DNA from: Caulobacter sp.
GTDB taxonomy: Bacteria; Pseudomonadota; Alphaproteobacteria; Caulobacterales; Caulobacteraceae
DNA length: 6,422 nucleotides
Reading direction: 5' to 3'
NCBI GenBank assembly: GCA_028291125.1
Contig: JAQGIN010000259.1
Location: forward strand, 1-6,422
In this document: positions 1 through 5,796 of the stretch, piece after piece
How the letters are laid out: each line of letters starts with the position of its first letter
Position numbering within the stretch: the stretch's first letter is position 1
Made by a program: the position numbers and the translations under genes
The notes under the pieces: model-generated
Told to the model about the DNA's origin: nothing
Database searches by the model: none
What the model saw: only the letters and a program-made list of their open reading frames with translations

Positions 1-883
1 CGAAGCTGAGCTTGGGCCGCAGGGTCTCGAACGCGGCGTAGGCGGCCAGCAGGCCGTCGGCGTTCTCGACCTTGCGGGCCGGCGGGGCGGTGGTGACGAA
101 CCCCCAGGCGTGCAGCTTCTCCAGGGCTTCCCATTGGCCAGCCGCGAACGGCGCGCTGAGCAGGCCCCAGGCATAGCCGAAGAACCGCAGCGGCCGCTGG
201 GCGCTGATCTTCGGATCGATCTGCCGCAGCGAGCCGGCCGCGAAGTTGCGGGGATTGGCGTAGGTGCGCTGGCCGGCCTCGAGGGCGGCGGCGTTGAAGG
301 CGGCGAAGGCCTCCAGCTCGACATAGACCTCGCCGCGCACCTCGATGACCTCGGGCCAGCCCGAGCCGGCCAGCCTGTGCGGGATGTCGGCGATGGTGCG
401 CAGATTGGCGGTGACGTCCTCGCCGACCTTGCCGTCGCCGCGCGTCGCCCCCTGGACCAGCACGCCGTTCTCGTAGCGCAGCGAGGCCGACAGGCCGTCG
501 ATCTTCGGCTCGGCGGTGTAGGCGACCGGCTCGGCCGGCCCGATCCGCAGGAACCGCCGCACCCGGGCGTCGAACTCGATCGCCTCGTCGTCGGTGAAGG
601 CGTTGTCCAGCGACAGCATCGGCACGCCGTGCTCGACCGGCGAGAACTGCGCCGCCCGCGCCGCGCCGACCCGCAAGCTCGGCGAGTTGTCGCGCACCAG
701 ATGCGGAAAACGGGTCTCGATATCGAGGTTGCGGCGCTTGAGGGCGTCGTACTCGGCGTCGGAGATCGTCGGCGCGTCCTGCTGGTGATAGCGCAGGTCG
801 TGTTCGGCCAGGGCGTCGGCCAGCTGGGCCAGTTCGTCGGCGGCCTCGGCTTCGGTCAGGTCGGCAACAGGGATCAGGGTCAC
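1..883 (-). CDS. ligA: NAD-dependent DNA ligase LigA, N-terminal part (cut by window edge)
   Basis: LigA seals 3'-OH/5'-phosphate nicks in duplex DNA using NAD+, in Okazaki fragment joining and excision repair. The first 294 residues are visible. Domain Ia (about 1-75) has the NMN-binding pattern RYHQQDAPTISDAEYD at 31-46, with Y32, H33, D42, Y45 and D46. The adenylation domain follows with SLDN at 91-94, the nucleotidyltransferase motif EPKIDG with K127 as the lysine that becomes AMP-linked, TRGDG at 147-151 and EVRGEVY at 181-187. The start is GTG at 883: an in-frame TGA lies at 905-907 and no other start codon falls between. No strong Shine-Dalgarno precedes it. The OB-fold, zinc finger, HhH and BRCT parts lie outside the window. 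The gene follows recN by 67 bases on the same strand and may be co-transcribed. Identification is very secure. Confidence 0.97.
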   Translation of the reverse strand, partial: MTLIPVADLTEAEAADELAQLADALAEHDLRYHQQDAPTISDAEYDALKRRNLDIETRFPHLVRDNSPSLRVGAARAAQFSPVEHGVPMLSLDNAFTDDEAIEFDARVRRFLRIGPAEPVAYTAEPKIDGLSASLRYENGVLVQGATRGDGKVGEDVTANLRTIADIPHRLAGSGWPEVIEVRGEVYVELEAFAAFNAAALEAGQRTYANPRNFAAGSLRQIDPKISAQRPLRFFGYAWGLLSAPFAAGQWEALEKLHAWGFVTTAPPARKVENADGLLAAYAAFETLRPKLSF

Positions 884-896
884 GGGCGAATCCGGC

Positions 897-917
897 TCAG
901 ACGGTCAGGCCGTCTGA
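897..917. repeat. Perfect inverted repeat in the recN-ligA gap
   Basis: TCAGACGG and CCGTCTGA form a perfect 8-bp stem around a 5-base loop (TCAGG), 14 bases upstream of the ligA GTG and 33 bases past the recN stop. No T-run follows on the minus strand, so it is not a classical intrinsic terminator. It could be a transcript-stabilising or attenuating hairpin, or a protein-binding dyad. The structure is seen directly; its function is not established. Confidence 0.5.
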
Positions 918-950
918 TCTAGCATTTCAACCGCGTCGGACCACGTCCGT

Positions 951-2648
951 CTAGCCGATCAAGGCCCTTGCGGCCGCCCGCGCCGCCTCGGTGACCTCGG
1001 CCCCCGACAGCATGCGGGCGATCTCTTCCTCGCGCTCGGCCGGCGACAGCGGGTGGACGGCGGTGCGGGTGTGGTGATCGTCGCCGGACTTGGAGATCCG
1101 CCAGTGGGCGTCGGCGCGCGCCGCCACCTGGGCCGAATGGGTGACGACCAGCACCTGGGCGTTGGCGGCGAGGCGCTTGAGACGCAGGCCGACGGCGTCG
1201 GCCACCGCGCCGCCGACCCCCTGATCGACCTCGTCGAAGATCATCAGCGGTTGGGGGCCGTCGCCGCGCCCGGCCAGGGCGGCCTTCAGGGCCAAGGCGA
1301 AGCGGGCCAGCTCGCCGCCCGAGGCGATGGCCTCCAGCGGCCCGAACGGCGCGCCGGGATTGGTGCAGATCTCGTAGGCGACGCGGTCGAGGCCCGACGG
1401 CCCGGCCCGGTCCTCGCCCAGGGCCTCGACCACCACCCGGAAGCGGGCCTTTTCCAGCTTCAGCGGGGCCAGCTCGGCCTCGACGGCGGCGGCCAACCGG
1501 TCGCCGGCGGCGCGGCGCTCGTCCGACAGCGCCTGGGCGGCGAACAGATAGCCTTCGCGGGCGGCATCGGCTTCCGCCTCGGCCTCGCGCAGCGCCTCGC
1601 CGGAGGTCTCGATGGCTTGCAGCCGGGCGGCGAAGTCGGCGCGGACGGCCGGCAGCAGCTCGACGGCGACGCCCAGCTTGCGGGCCATGCCGCGCAGGGC
1701 GAACAACCGCTCCTCGGTCTTCTCCAGTTGGTCGGGCTCGAACTCGAAACTGTCGGCGGCGGAATCGACCGCGGCGGCGGCCTCCTGGGCCTCGACCAGG
1801 GCGCGGTCGACGGCGTCGCAGGCGGCGGTCAGCCGGGTCATGGCCAGGCCCTCGGGCGGCGCGCCGGCCTGGGCGGCGCGGTCGCGGGCCCGCTCCAGGG
1901 CGCGGAAGGCCGAAGCCAGCTTGCCCGACAGGGCGTCGCCGCCGAGAGCGTCGCGAGCGGCGGCGATGTCGGCCAGGGCCTTCTCGGCCGAGCCCAGCAG
2001 GGCCCGCTCCTCGGCCAGCTGAGTTTCCTCGCCGTCGCGGGGATCCAGGCGGTCCAGTTCGGACAGCCGCAGGGTCAGTTCCTCGGTCTCGACGGCGGCG
2101 CGGTCGGACAGGTCGCGCAGACCGGCAGCCTTGTCGCGGGCGGCGCGCCAGGCGCTCCAGGCCCCGGCGACCGGGACCAGGCTGATCGCGCCGAAGGCGT
2201 CGAGCAGCGGCCGATGGGTGCGCGAGTCGAGCAGGCCGACGGTCTCGTGCTGGCCATGGACCTCGAGCAGCAGGCCGCCGAGGTCCTTGAGCACGCCGAC
2301 GCTGGTGGCCTGGTCGTTGACGAATGCGCGCGAGCGGCCGTCCGGGGCGAGCTGGCGGCGCAGGACCATGTCCTCGTCGCGGGCGTAGGTCAGGCCCTTG
2401 TCGTCGAGATAGGCGAAGGCGGCGTGGTCGGCCGGCAGGGCGAAGATGGCGGTGGCCGAGGCCGGGCCGGCCGCCCCGCGCCGCACCAGGCCGGCGTCGG
2501 CCCGGGCCCCGGTGGCCAGGCCCAGGGCGTCGAGGATGATCGACTTGCCGGCCCCGGTCTCGCCGGTGAGGGCGGTGAGGCCCGAGCCTATGGCCAGGTC
2601 CAGGCTCTCGATGAGCACCACGTCGCGGATGGAGAGGCCGATCAGCAT
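951..2648 (-). CDS. recN: DNA repair protein RecN (SMC-like ATPase)
   Basis: RecN is a cytoplasmic SMC-family ATPase that acts early at double-strand breaks, bridging DNA for RecA-dependent recombination. The 565-residue product matches the usual family length. Walker A GETGAGKS is at 29-36, the ABC signature SGGE at 443-446, Walker B PLMIFDE with D472/E473, and the H-loop VTHS with H504. The middle (about 150-400) is Ala/Glu/Arg/Leu-rich and fits the short antiparallel coiled coil of RecN. I chose the ATG at 2648 because MLIGLSIRDVVLIESLDL aligns with the family N-terminus. An ATG at 2732 would add 28 unrelated residues and lies inside a repeat arm. No good Shine-Dalgarno precedes 2648. The alphaproteobacterial LexA box GTTC-N7-GTTC is not visible just upstream, so SOS control is not evident. 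The gene lies between bamD and ligA, all on the minus strand. Confidence 0.96.
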   Translation of the reverse strand: MLIGLSIRDVVLIESLDLAIGSGLTALTGETGAGKSIILDALGLATGARADAGLVRRGAAGPASATAIFALPADHAAFAYLDDKGLTYARDEDMVLRRQLAPDGRSRAFVNDQATSVGVLKDLGGLLLEVHGQHETVGLLDSRTHRPLLDAFGAISLVPVAGAWSAWRAARDKAAGLRDLSDRAAVETEELTLRLSELDRLDPRDGEETQLAEERALLGSAEKALADIAAARDALGGDALSGKLASAFRALERARDRAAQAGAPPEGLAMTRLTAACDAVDRALVEAQEAAAAVDSAADSFEFEPDQLEKTEERLFALRGMARKLGVAVELLPAVRADFAARLQAIETSGEALREAEAEADAAREGYLFAAQALSDERRAAGDRLAAAVEAELAPLKLEKARFRVVVEALGEDRAGPSGLDRVAYEICTNPGAPFGPLEAIASGGELARFALALKAALAGRGDGPQPLMIFDEVDQGVGGAVADAVGLRLKRLAANAQVLVVTHSAQVAARADAHWRISKSGDDHHTRTAVHPLSPAEREEEIARMLSGAEVTEAARAAARALIG

Positions 2649-2728
2649 GGCGCGCAGGATCGCTCGAAATCGGAGTCGGTTGAAGCGGAATAACGCCGAG
2701 GGCGCCTGGCCGCCTCCCGAAACGCCCG

Positions 2729-2818
2729 TCATCCCCGCGAAGGCGGGGACCCAGGTGTTTTATCGTCGAGCGCGACGGGCTTCAGAAAAAGCCTGGGTCC
2801 CCGCTTTCGCGGGGATGA
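2729..2818. repeat. Inverted pair of 27-bp palindromic repeat arms (REP/MITE-like)
   Basis: Arm 2729-2755 and arm 2792-2818 are reverse complements of each other except at one position (G2742 opposite T2805), separated by 36 bases. Each arm also contains its own small palindrome, CCCCGC/GCGGGG around a 4-base loop (GAAG or TTTC). The spacer has a further 5-bp stem CGTCG/CGACG (2764-2768, 2773-2777). This sequence type (ATCCCCGCGAAAGCGGGGA) is a dispersed intergenic repeat of many proteobacteria; translated by mistake it reads VIPAKAGTQ. In the bamD-to-recN transcript it would fold into a long hairpin that could protect the bamD 3' end, attract RNase III or reduce read-through into recN. There is no transposase and no obvious target-site duplication. 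Confidence 0.88.
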
Positions 2819-2848
2819 AGACTAGAGGGCGCCGAGGACGGCGATCCG

Positions 2849-3766
2849 CTACAGGCCCAGAACGCCGCGGATGCCGCCCTTTTTCTTCGGAGCTTCGCCG
2901 GGGGGCGCCAGGGTGGTGTTCTTGTCCTGGATCAGACGATCCAGGAAGTTGCGCTTCGAGCCGGCCTTCAGCGGCTCGACCGCCGGGCGCAGGCCCTGGT
3001 CGGTCAGCAGCTTGTAGGCGTCGCCGTACCAGCGATCGCCCGGGAAGTTGTAGCCCAGCACCGCGCCGTTGCGCTTGGCTTCGTCCATCAGGCCCAGGGT
3101 GATGTAGCACTCGACCAGGCGGTACAGCGCCTCGGGGGTGTGCGAGGTGGTCTGGTGGCGGTCGATCACCGCCCGGAAGCGGCCGACGGCGGCCAGGGTC
3201 TTGCCGTCGCGGAGGTAGTAGCGGCCGATGGCCATCTCCTTGCCGGCCAGCTGGTCGTTGACCATGTCGATCTTCAGCCGGGCGTCCTGGGCGTATTCGC
3301 TGTTGGGATAGCGCTGGACGACGTCGCGCAGGGCGGCGAGCGCCTGCTCGGTGGCGGCCTGGTCGCGGTTGACGTCGACGATCTGCTCGAAATAGCAGAT
3401 GGCCTTCAGATAGAAGGCGTAGGCGGCCGACGGATTGCCCGGATAGAGCGAGATGAAGCGGTCGGCGTCGGCGATGGCGTCGCTATATTGGTTGCCCTGA
3501 TAGTGGGCGAAGGCGGTCATCAGGATCGAGCGGCGCGACCATTCCGAATAGGGGTGCTGGCGCTCGACCTCGCGGAAATAGTCCACCGCCTCGTTCCACG
3601 AACCGCGGTCCAGGCGGTTGGCGCCCGTCGAATAGAGCAGTTCCACCGGACGCTCTTCGTAGGCCAGGTTCGGCTTCTTGGATTTGCCGGCGCAGCCCGC
3701 GACCGACACAGCGACGAGCAAGGCGGCGATGATGACCGCCGATCGTCCCGGAAATTTAAGAAGCAC
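2849..3766 (-). CDS. bamD: Outer-membrane assembly lipoprotein BamD (ComL/YfiO family)
   Basis: BamD is the essential lipoprotein partner of BamA in the BAM complex that folds beta-barrel proteins into the outer membrane. The 305-residue product starts with a short basic n-region, a hydrophobic core (about 10-22) and the lipobox VAGC with C25 as the lipidated residue. TPR-like helical repeats run from about 41 to 255. The family block is clear: AIGRYYLRDGKTLAAVGRF (179-197), EALYRLVECYITLGL (212-226) and NFPGDRWYGDAYKLL (240-254). A lysine-rich tail (about 266-305) extends beyond the TPR region and makes it longer than E. coli BamD. The start is GTG at 3766: an in-frame TGA at 3773-3775 rules out anything longer, and a strong GAGGTGAGGG Shine-Dalgarno lies at 3770-3779. 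It sits 101 bases downstream of lpxC on the same strand, so both may share a transcript. Confidence 0.96.
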   Translation of the reverse strand: MLLKFPGRSAVIIAALLVAVSVAGCAGKSKKPNLAYEERPVELLYSTGANRLDRGSWNEAVDYFREVERQHPYSEWSRRSILMTAFAHYQGNQYSDAIADADRFISLYPGNPSAAYAFYLKAICYFEQIVDVNRDQAATEQALAALRDVVQRYPNSEYAQDARLKIDMVNDQLAGKEMAIGRYYLRDGKTLAAVGRFRAVIDRHQTTSHTPEALYRLVECYITLGLMDEAKRNGAVLGYNFPGDRWYGDAYKLLTDQGLRPAVEPLKAGSKRNFLDRLIQDKNTTLAPPGEAPKKKGGIRGVLGL

Positions 3767-3867
3767 GGACCCTCACCTCGAACCAAACGCGCGCCCTGCG
3801 CCGTGAAGGCTTCTACACCACGCCGTTGCGGGCGCAAATGCGAAGGCTGCGTACGGAGAAGGACGCG

Positions 3868-4764
3868 CTAGACCGCCTCGGCCAGTTCCTGCGCGTGGGG
3901 GCGCAGGCGCCAGGCGCGCGGCTTGGCCATCAAGGCTCGAACCACGGCGTTATTGAGGCCATGACCGGCCAGCACGCCCTCGAAGCGGCCGATGATCGGC
4001 GCGCCCAACACATAGAGGTCGCCGATGGCGTCGAGGGCCTTGTGACGCACGAATTCGTCCGGCCGGCGCAGACCTTCGGGGTTGAGCACGCGGTCGCCGT
4101 CGATGACCACCGCGTTGTCCATCGAGCCGCCGCGGGCCAGGCCGATGGCGCGCAGGGCCTCGACGTCGCGCACGAAGCCGAAGGTGCGGCAGTTGGACAA
4201 CTCGCTACGGAACGATTCCTCGTCCACCGTCAGGTCGACGCGCTGGCGGCCGATGGCCTGGCTGCCGAAGGCGATCTCGAAGGCGACCTCGAAGCGGTCG
4301 GACGGGGTCAGGCTGGCGAACTTGTCGCCGTCCGTCACCAGGATGGGCTCGAGGATCTCGATATAGCGGCGCGTGGCCTCCTGGCGACGGCGCCCGGCGC
4401 GGTCGAGGATCTGCACGAAGGGCTCGGACGAGCCGTCCATGATCGGCACTTCGGGGCCGTCCAGTTCGATGACGGCGTTGTCGATCGACAGGGCGGCCAG
4501 GGCGGCCATCAGGTGCTCGATGGTCGAGACCTTCACTTGCGCGGCGTTGGCGATCACTGTGCCCAGCTGGGTCTGGCAGACGGCGTCGCCGCGCACCGGC
4601 ACGCGGTTGTCGCGGTCGGCCACGTCGGTGCGCACGAAGACGATCCCGGCGTCGGGGCTGGCGGGCCGCACGGCGACCCGCACGTGCGCGCCGGTGTGCA
4701 GGCCGACGCCCGCGAAGATCACCGGTCCCGCGACCGTATGCTGGAAGTACGCCGAAGCCGACAA
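3868..4764 (-). CDS. lpxC: UDP-3-O-acyl-N-acetylglucosamine deacetylase LpxC
   Basis: LpxC is the zinc-dependent cytosolic deacetylase that carries out the committed step of lipid A synthesis. The 298-residue product contains GVGLHTG (19-25), VSTIEHLMAALAAL (79-92) with zinc ligand H84 and general base E83, the MDGSSEPF block (109-116), RTFGFVRD (193-200), and FVRHKALDAIGD (238-249) with zinc ligands H241 and D245. GHGLNN follows with H268, equivalent to the catalytic E. coli H265. All key residues are present. The start is TTG at 4764: an in-frame TAA at 4774-4776 excludes longer forms, and AAGGATAAGGG at 4771-4781 gives a good Shine-Dalgarno with 6-base spacing. The C-terminus (AQELAEAV) lacks the LAFKAPSAVLA tail by which FtsH recognises the E. 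coli enzyme. The gene is divergent from the J-domain gene and upstream of bamD. Confidence 0.97.
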   Translation of the reverse strand: MSASAYFQHTVAGPVIFAGVGLHTGAHVRVAVRPASPDAGIVFVRTDVADRDNRVPVRGDAVCQTQLGTVIANAAQVKVSTIEHLMAALAALSIDNAVIELDGPEVPIMDGSSEPFVQILDRAGRRRQEATRRYIEILEPILVTDGDKFASLTPSDRFEVAFEIAFGSQAIGRQRVDLTVDEESFRSELSNCRTFGFVRDVEALRAIGLARGGSMDNAVVIDGDRVLNPEGLRRPDEFVRHKALDAIGDLYVLGAPIIGRFEGVLAGHGLNNAVVRALMAKPRAWRLRPHAQELAEAV

Positions 4765-4812
4765 AACCGACCCTTATCCTTGTTCGTTTGACGGTGAGTC
4801 CGCCATGAGTAC

Positions 4813-4841
4813 CGTTTAGGGACAATGCTGCGGCGCGGCAA
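4813..4841 (-). promoter_or_regulatory. Candidate housekeeping (sigma73-type) promoter for lpxC
   Basis: On the minus strand, TTGCCGC (4841-4835) matches the Caulobacter -35 consensus TTGACGS at six of seven positions. After 14 bases comes CCTAAACG (4820-4813), a partial match to the -10 consensus GCTANAWC. Transcription would begin near 4806, giving a leader of about 40 bases that contains the GANTC site and the Shine-Dalgarno. It was found by eye only, and the -10 match is modest. Confidence 0.35.
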
Positions 4842-4897
4842 CGCAAGTCCTGTTTCGTATTGTTACTTAACGATCCCACTGATTTTGTTAATCTTTT

Positions 4898-4927
4898 AAG
4901 GCCTCGCGAAAGCCGCGAAACGGCCTT
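4898..4927. repeat. AAGGCC/GGCCTT dyad enclosing a CGCGAAA direct repeat
   Basis: AAGGCC (4898-4903) and GGCCTT (4922-4927) are inverted repeats around 18 bases that contain CGCGAAA twice (4905-4911 and 4914-4920), spaced one 9-bp period apart. It lies in the AT-rich centre of the divergent region, upstream of both candidate promoters, which suits an operator. The structure is visible; no regulator is identified. Confidence 0.4.
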
Positions 4928-4952
4928 TAATCTGTCTATCTTGGTCGGGCGC

Positions 4953-4990
4953 CGATGAAGGAAACGCCGCTCGGCGAAGGTTGTTCATCG
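4953..4990. repeat. Nested inverted repeat upstream of the J-domain gene
   Basis: CGATGAA (4953-4959) pairs with TTCATCG (4984-4990), and inside it CGCCG (4965-4969) pairs with CGGCG (4972-4976) around CT. The dyad ends 12 bases before the candidate -35 of the J-domain gene. It could be an operator or chance in GC-rich DNA. It does not resemble the CIRCE heat-shock element. Confidence 0.35.
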
Positions 4991-5002
4991 AAGATCGCCC
5001 CC

Positions 5003-5026
5003 TTGCCGCCCAACCACGCCTATATG
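5003..5026 (+). promoter_or_regulatory. Candidate promoter for the J-domain gene
   Basis: TTGCCGC (5003-5009) is the same -35-like word seen in the lpxC candidate. After 9 bases comes CCTATATG (5019-5026), matching GCTANAWC at six of eight positions. The spacing is one base short of the usual 10-14. Transcription would start near 5033, giving a leader of roughly 34 bases with GGAG at 5057-5060. Inferred by eye. Confidence 0.3.
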
Positions 5027-5066
5027 AGGGCGGGGCCAGGCCCCTCCCGCCACGCCGGAGCATTTC

Positions 5067-5723
5067 GTGAGCCTCTACGACGACCTGGGTCTCGACCCTT
5101 CGGCCCCCGCGGACCGCATCAAGGCCGCGCACCGTCGCGCGGTCAAAGCCCACCACCCCGACGCCGGCGGCGACCGCGAACGCTTCGACCGGGCCCAGAA
5201 GGCCTATGACATCCTTTCCGACCCCGAGCGCCGGAGCCGCTACGACGAGACCGGCGAGGTCGACGAGGCCCCGGTGTCGTCCGAGAAGCAGGCGGTCCTG
5301 ACCCTGGCCCGCGAGGTGCTGATGGGGGTGGTGATGGGAGTGGAGGACCTGAGCAAGCTCGACGTCGTCGGCCGCGGCATCGAGACCCTGGAGCGCGGCC
5401 TGCTGCACCTGGCGGCGCGCACCGCCGATGTCGACGTCAAGCTGGCCCGCCTGGCCGCCGCCCGCGCCCGGCTGAGCCGGCTGCCGGTCGCGGCGGGCGA
5501 GGAGGACGACGGCGACCTGGTCGGCCAGCTGTTCGACCAACAGGCCCGCGACCTGCAGGGCGCCAAGCCGCAGATCGAGCGCAACACCCGCGTCCACCAA
5601 GGGGCGATCGAACTGCTGCGCCGCTACGCCTATCGCGTCGACTACGCCGACGGCACGGCCACCATCTCGCGCGGCCAAGGCACGCTCAATGTGGTGGTCG
5701 AGGAGCGCAAGCTGGATTTCTAG
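5067..5723 (+). CDS. Small J-domain (DnaJ-type, class III) co-chaperone of unknown target
   Basis: The 218-residue product has an N-terminal J domain (about 1-65): SLYDDLGLDPSA, basic helix II AHRRAVKAHH, the essential HPD motif (H30-P31-D32) and FDRAQKAYDILSDPERRSRYDETG. This should stimulate the ATPase of an Hsp70 such as DnaK. There is no Gly/Phe-rich region, no CXXCXGXG zinc centre and no DnaJ C-terminal substrate domain, so it is a class III J-protein rather than DnaJ or CbpA. I do not recognise residues about 70-218. They look largely helical and soluble, with a charged run GEEDDGD near 145-151 and an ending TISRGQGTLNVVVEERKLDF that may form a short beta hairpin. No signal peptide or membrane segment is visible. 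The GTG at 5067 has GGAG 6 bases upstream. It is the only plus-strand gene, divergent from lpxC and convergent with ftsZ. Confidence 0.9.
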   Translation: MSLYDDLGLDPSAPADRIKAAHRRAVKAHHPDAGGDRERFDRAQKAYDILSDPERRSRYDETGEVDEAPVSSEKQAVLTLAREVLMGVVMGVEDLSKLDVVGRGIETLERGLLHLAARTADVDVKLARLAAARARLSRLPVAAGEEDDGDLVGQLFDQQARDLQGAKPQIERNTRVHQGAIELLRRYAYRVDYADGTATISRGQGTLNVVVEERKLDF

Positions 5724-5738
5724 GGGCGGCTCCGCCCC
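5723..5738. terminator. Short GC hairpin overlapping the J-gene stop codon
   Basis: GGGGCGG (5723-5729) and CCGCCCC (5732-5738) form a 7-bp stem with a 2-base loop that begins on the last base of the TAG stop. There is no T-run. It may assist the larger hairpin just downstream or protect the mRNA end. Confidence 0.45.
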
Positions 5739-5745
5739 AAACGCG

Positions 5746-5774
5746 AAACGCCCGGAGCGAGGCTCCGGGCGTTT
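5746..5774. terminator. Bidirectional intrinsic terminator between the J-domain gene and ftsZ
   Basis: AAACGCCCGGAGC (5746-5758) and GCTCCGGGCGTTT (5762-5774) form a perfect 13-bp stem around GAG. The AAA/TTT ends give a short U-tract on either strand, so it can stop transcription both from the plus-strand J-domain gene and from the minus-strand ftsZ, whose stop codon is 22 bases away. Its position between convergent genes supports this reading. Confidence 0.85.
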
Positions 5775-5796
5775 GCGTGTCGGTGAGGACGGGGTA

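Larger units (their letters stand above)
4765..5066. other. Divergent intergenic regulatory region between lpxC and the J-domain gene
   Basis: This 302-base stretch has no credible gene. It contains the lpxC leader (Shine-Dalgarno 4771-4781 and a GANTC site at 4796-4800), a conspicuously AT-rich island (about 4853-4935) with four TTAA words (4867, 4888, 4896, 4927), and two dyads (4898-4927 and 4953-4990). One candidate promoter faces each way. The J-gene Shine-Dalgarno GGAG is at 5057-5060. The AT-rich island contrasts sharply with the surrounding GC-rich coding DNA and most likely holds the control sites for both genes. Confidence 0.7.

Noticed and set aside
110..922. 270-codon open frame on the plus strand opposite ligA
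   Set aside because: Low-complexity Arg/Gly/Val/Leu translation in the shadow of ligA, whose adenylation motifs are all intact on the minus strand.
1053..2693. 546-codon open frame on the plus strand opposite recN
   Set aside because: Gly/Gln/Val/Ala-rich translation without any recognisable domain, exactly opposite a well-supported recN. Long antisense open frames are expected in very GC-rich genes with few A/T in third positions.
2649..2732. Upstream ATG extending RecN by 28 residues
   Set aside because: The extension does not resemble the RecN N-terminus and its start codon lies within the dispersed repeat arm.
2729..2818. CRISPR array or transposon end
   Set aside because: Only two arms, inverted rather than direct, with no array of spacers, no transposase and no obvious target duplication; it fits a dispersed intergenic repeat.
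3826..4791. 321-codon open frame opposite lpxC, and a minus-strand frame-shifted one at 4205-4879
   Set aside because: Both overlap lpxC, whose zinc and catalytic residues are all in one frame. The alternatives have biased His/Arg/Gly/Ala composition typical of out-of-frame reading.
4805..4819. Four-codon ATG-AGT-ACC-GTT-TAG mini-frame
   Set aside because: Too short to support and overlapping the candidate lpxC -10; no ribosome-binding site.
4867..4930. CtrA-binding boxes (TTAA-N7-TTAA)
   Set aside because: The TTAA words at 4867, 4888, 4896 and 4927 are separated by 17, 4 and 27 bases, never 7, so no canonical full site exists. Half-site binding cannot be excluded.
4765..5066. CIRCE/HrcA heat-shock operator for the J-domain gene
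   Set aside because: No TTAGCACTC-N9-GAGTGCTAA-like dyad is present. The visible dyads are unrelated in sequence.
4955..5209. 84-codon open frame on the plus strand overlapping the J-domain start
   Set aside because: Pro/Arg-rich and mostly in a wrong frame of the J-domain gene. Its ATG lies inside a dyad and has no clear Shine-Dalgarno.
4896..5678. 260-codon open frame on the minus strand opposite the J-domain gene
   Set aside because: No domain, Val/Leu/Ala/Gly/Gln-rich. The plus strand carries a complete J domain with HPD.
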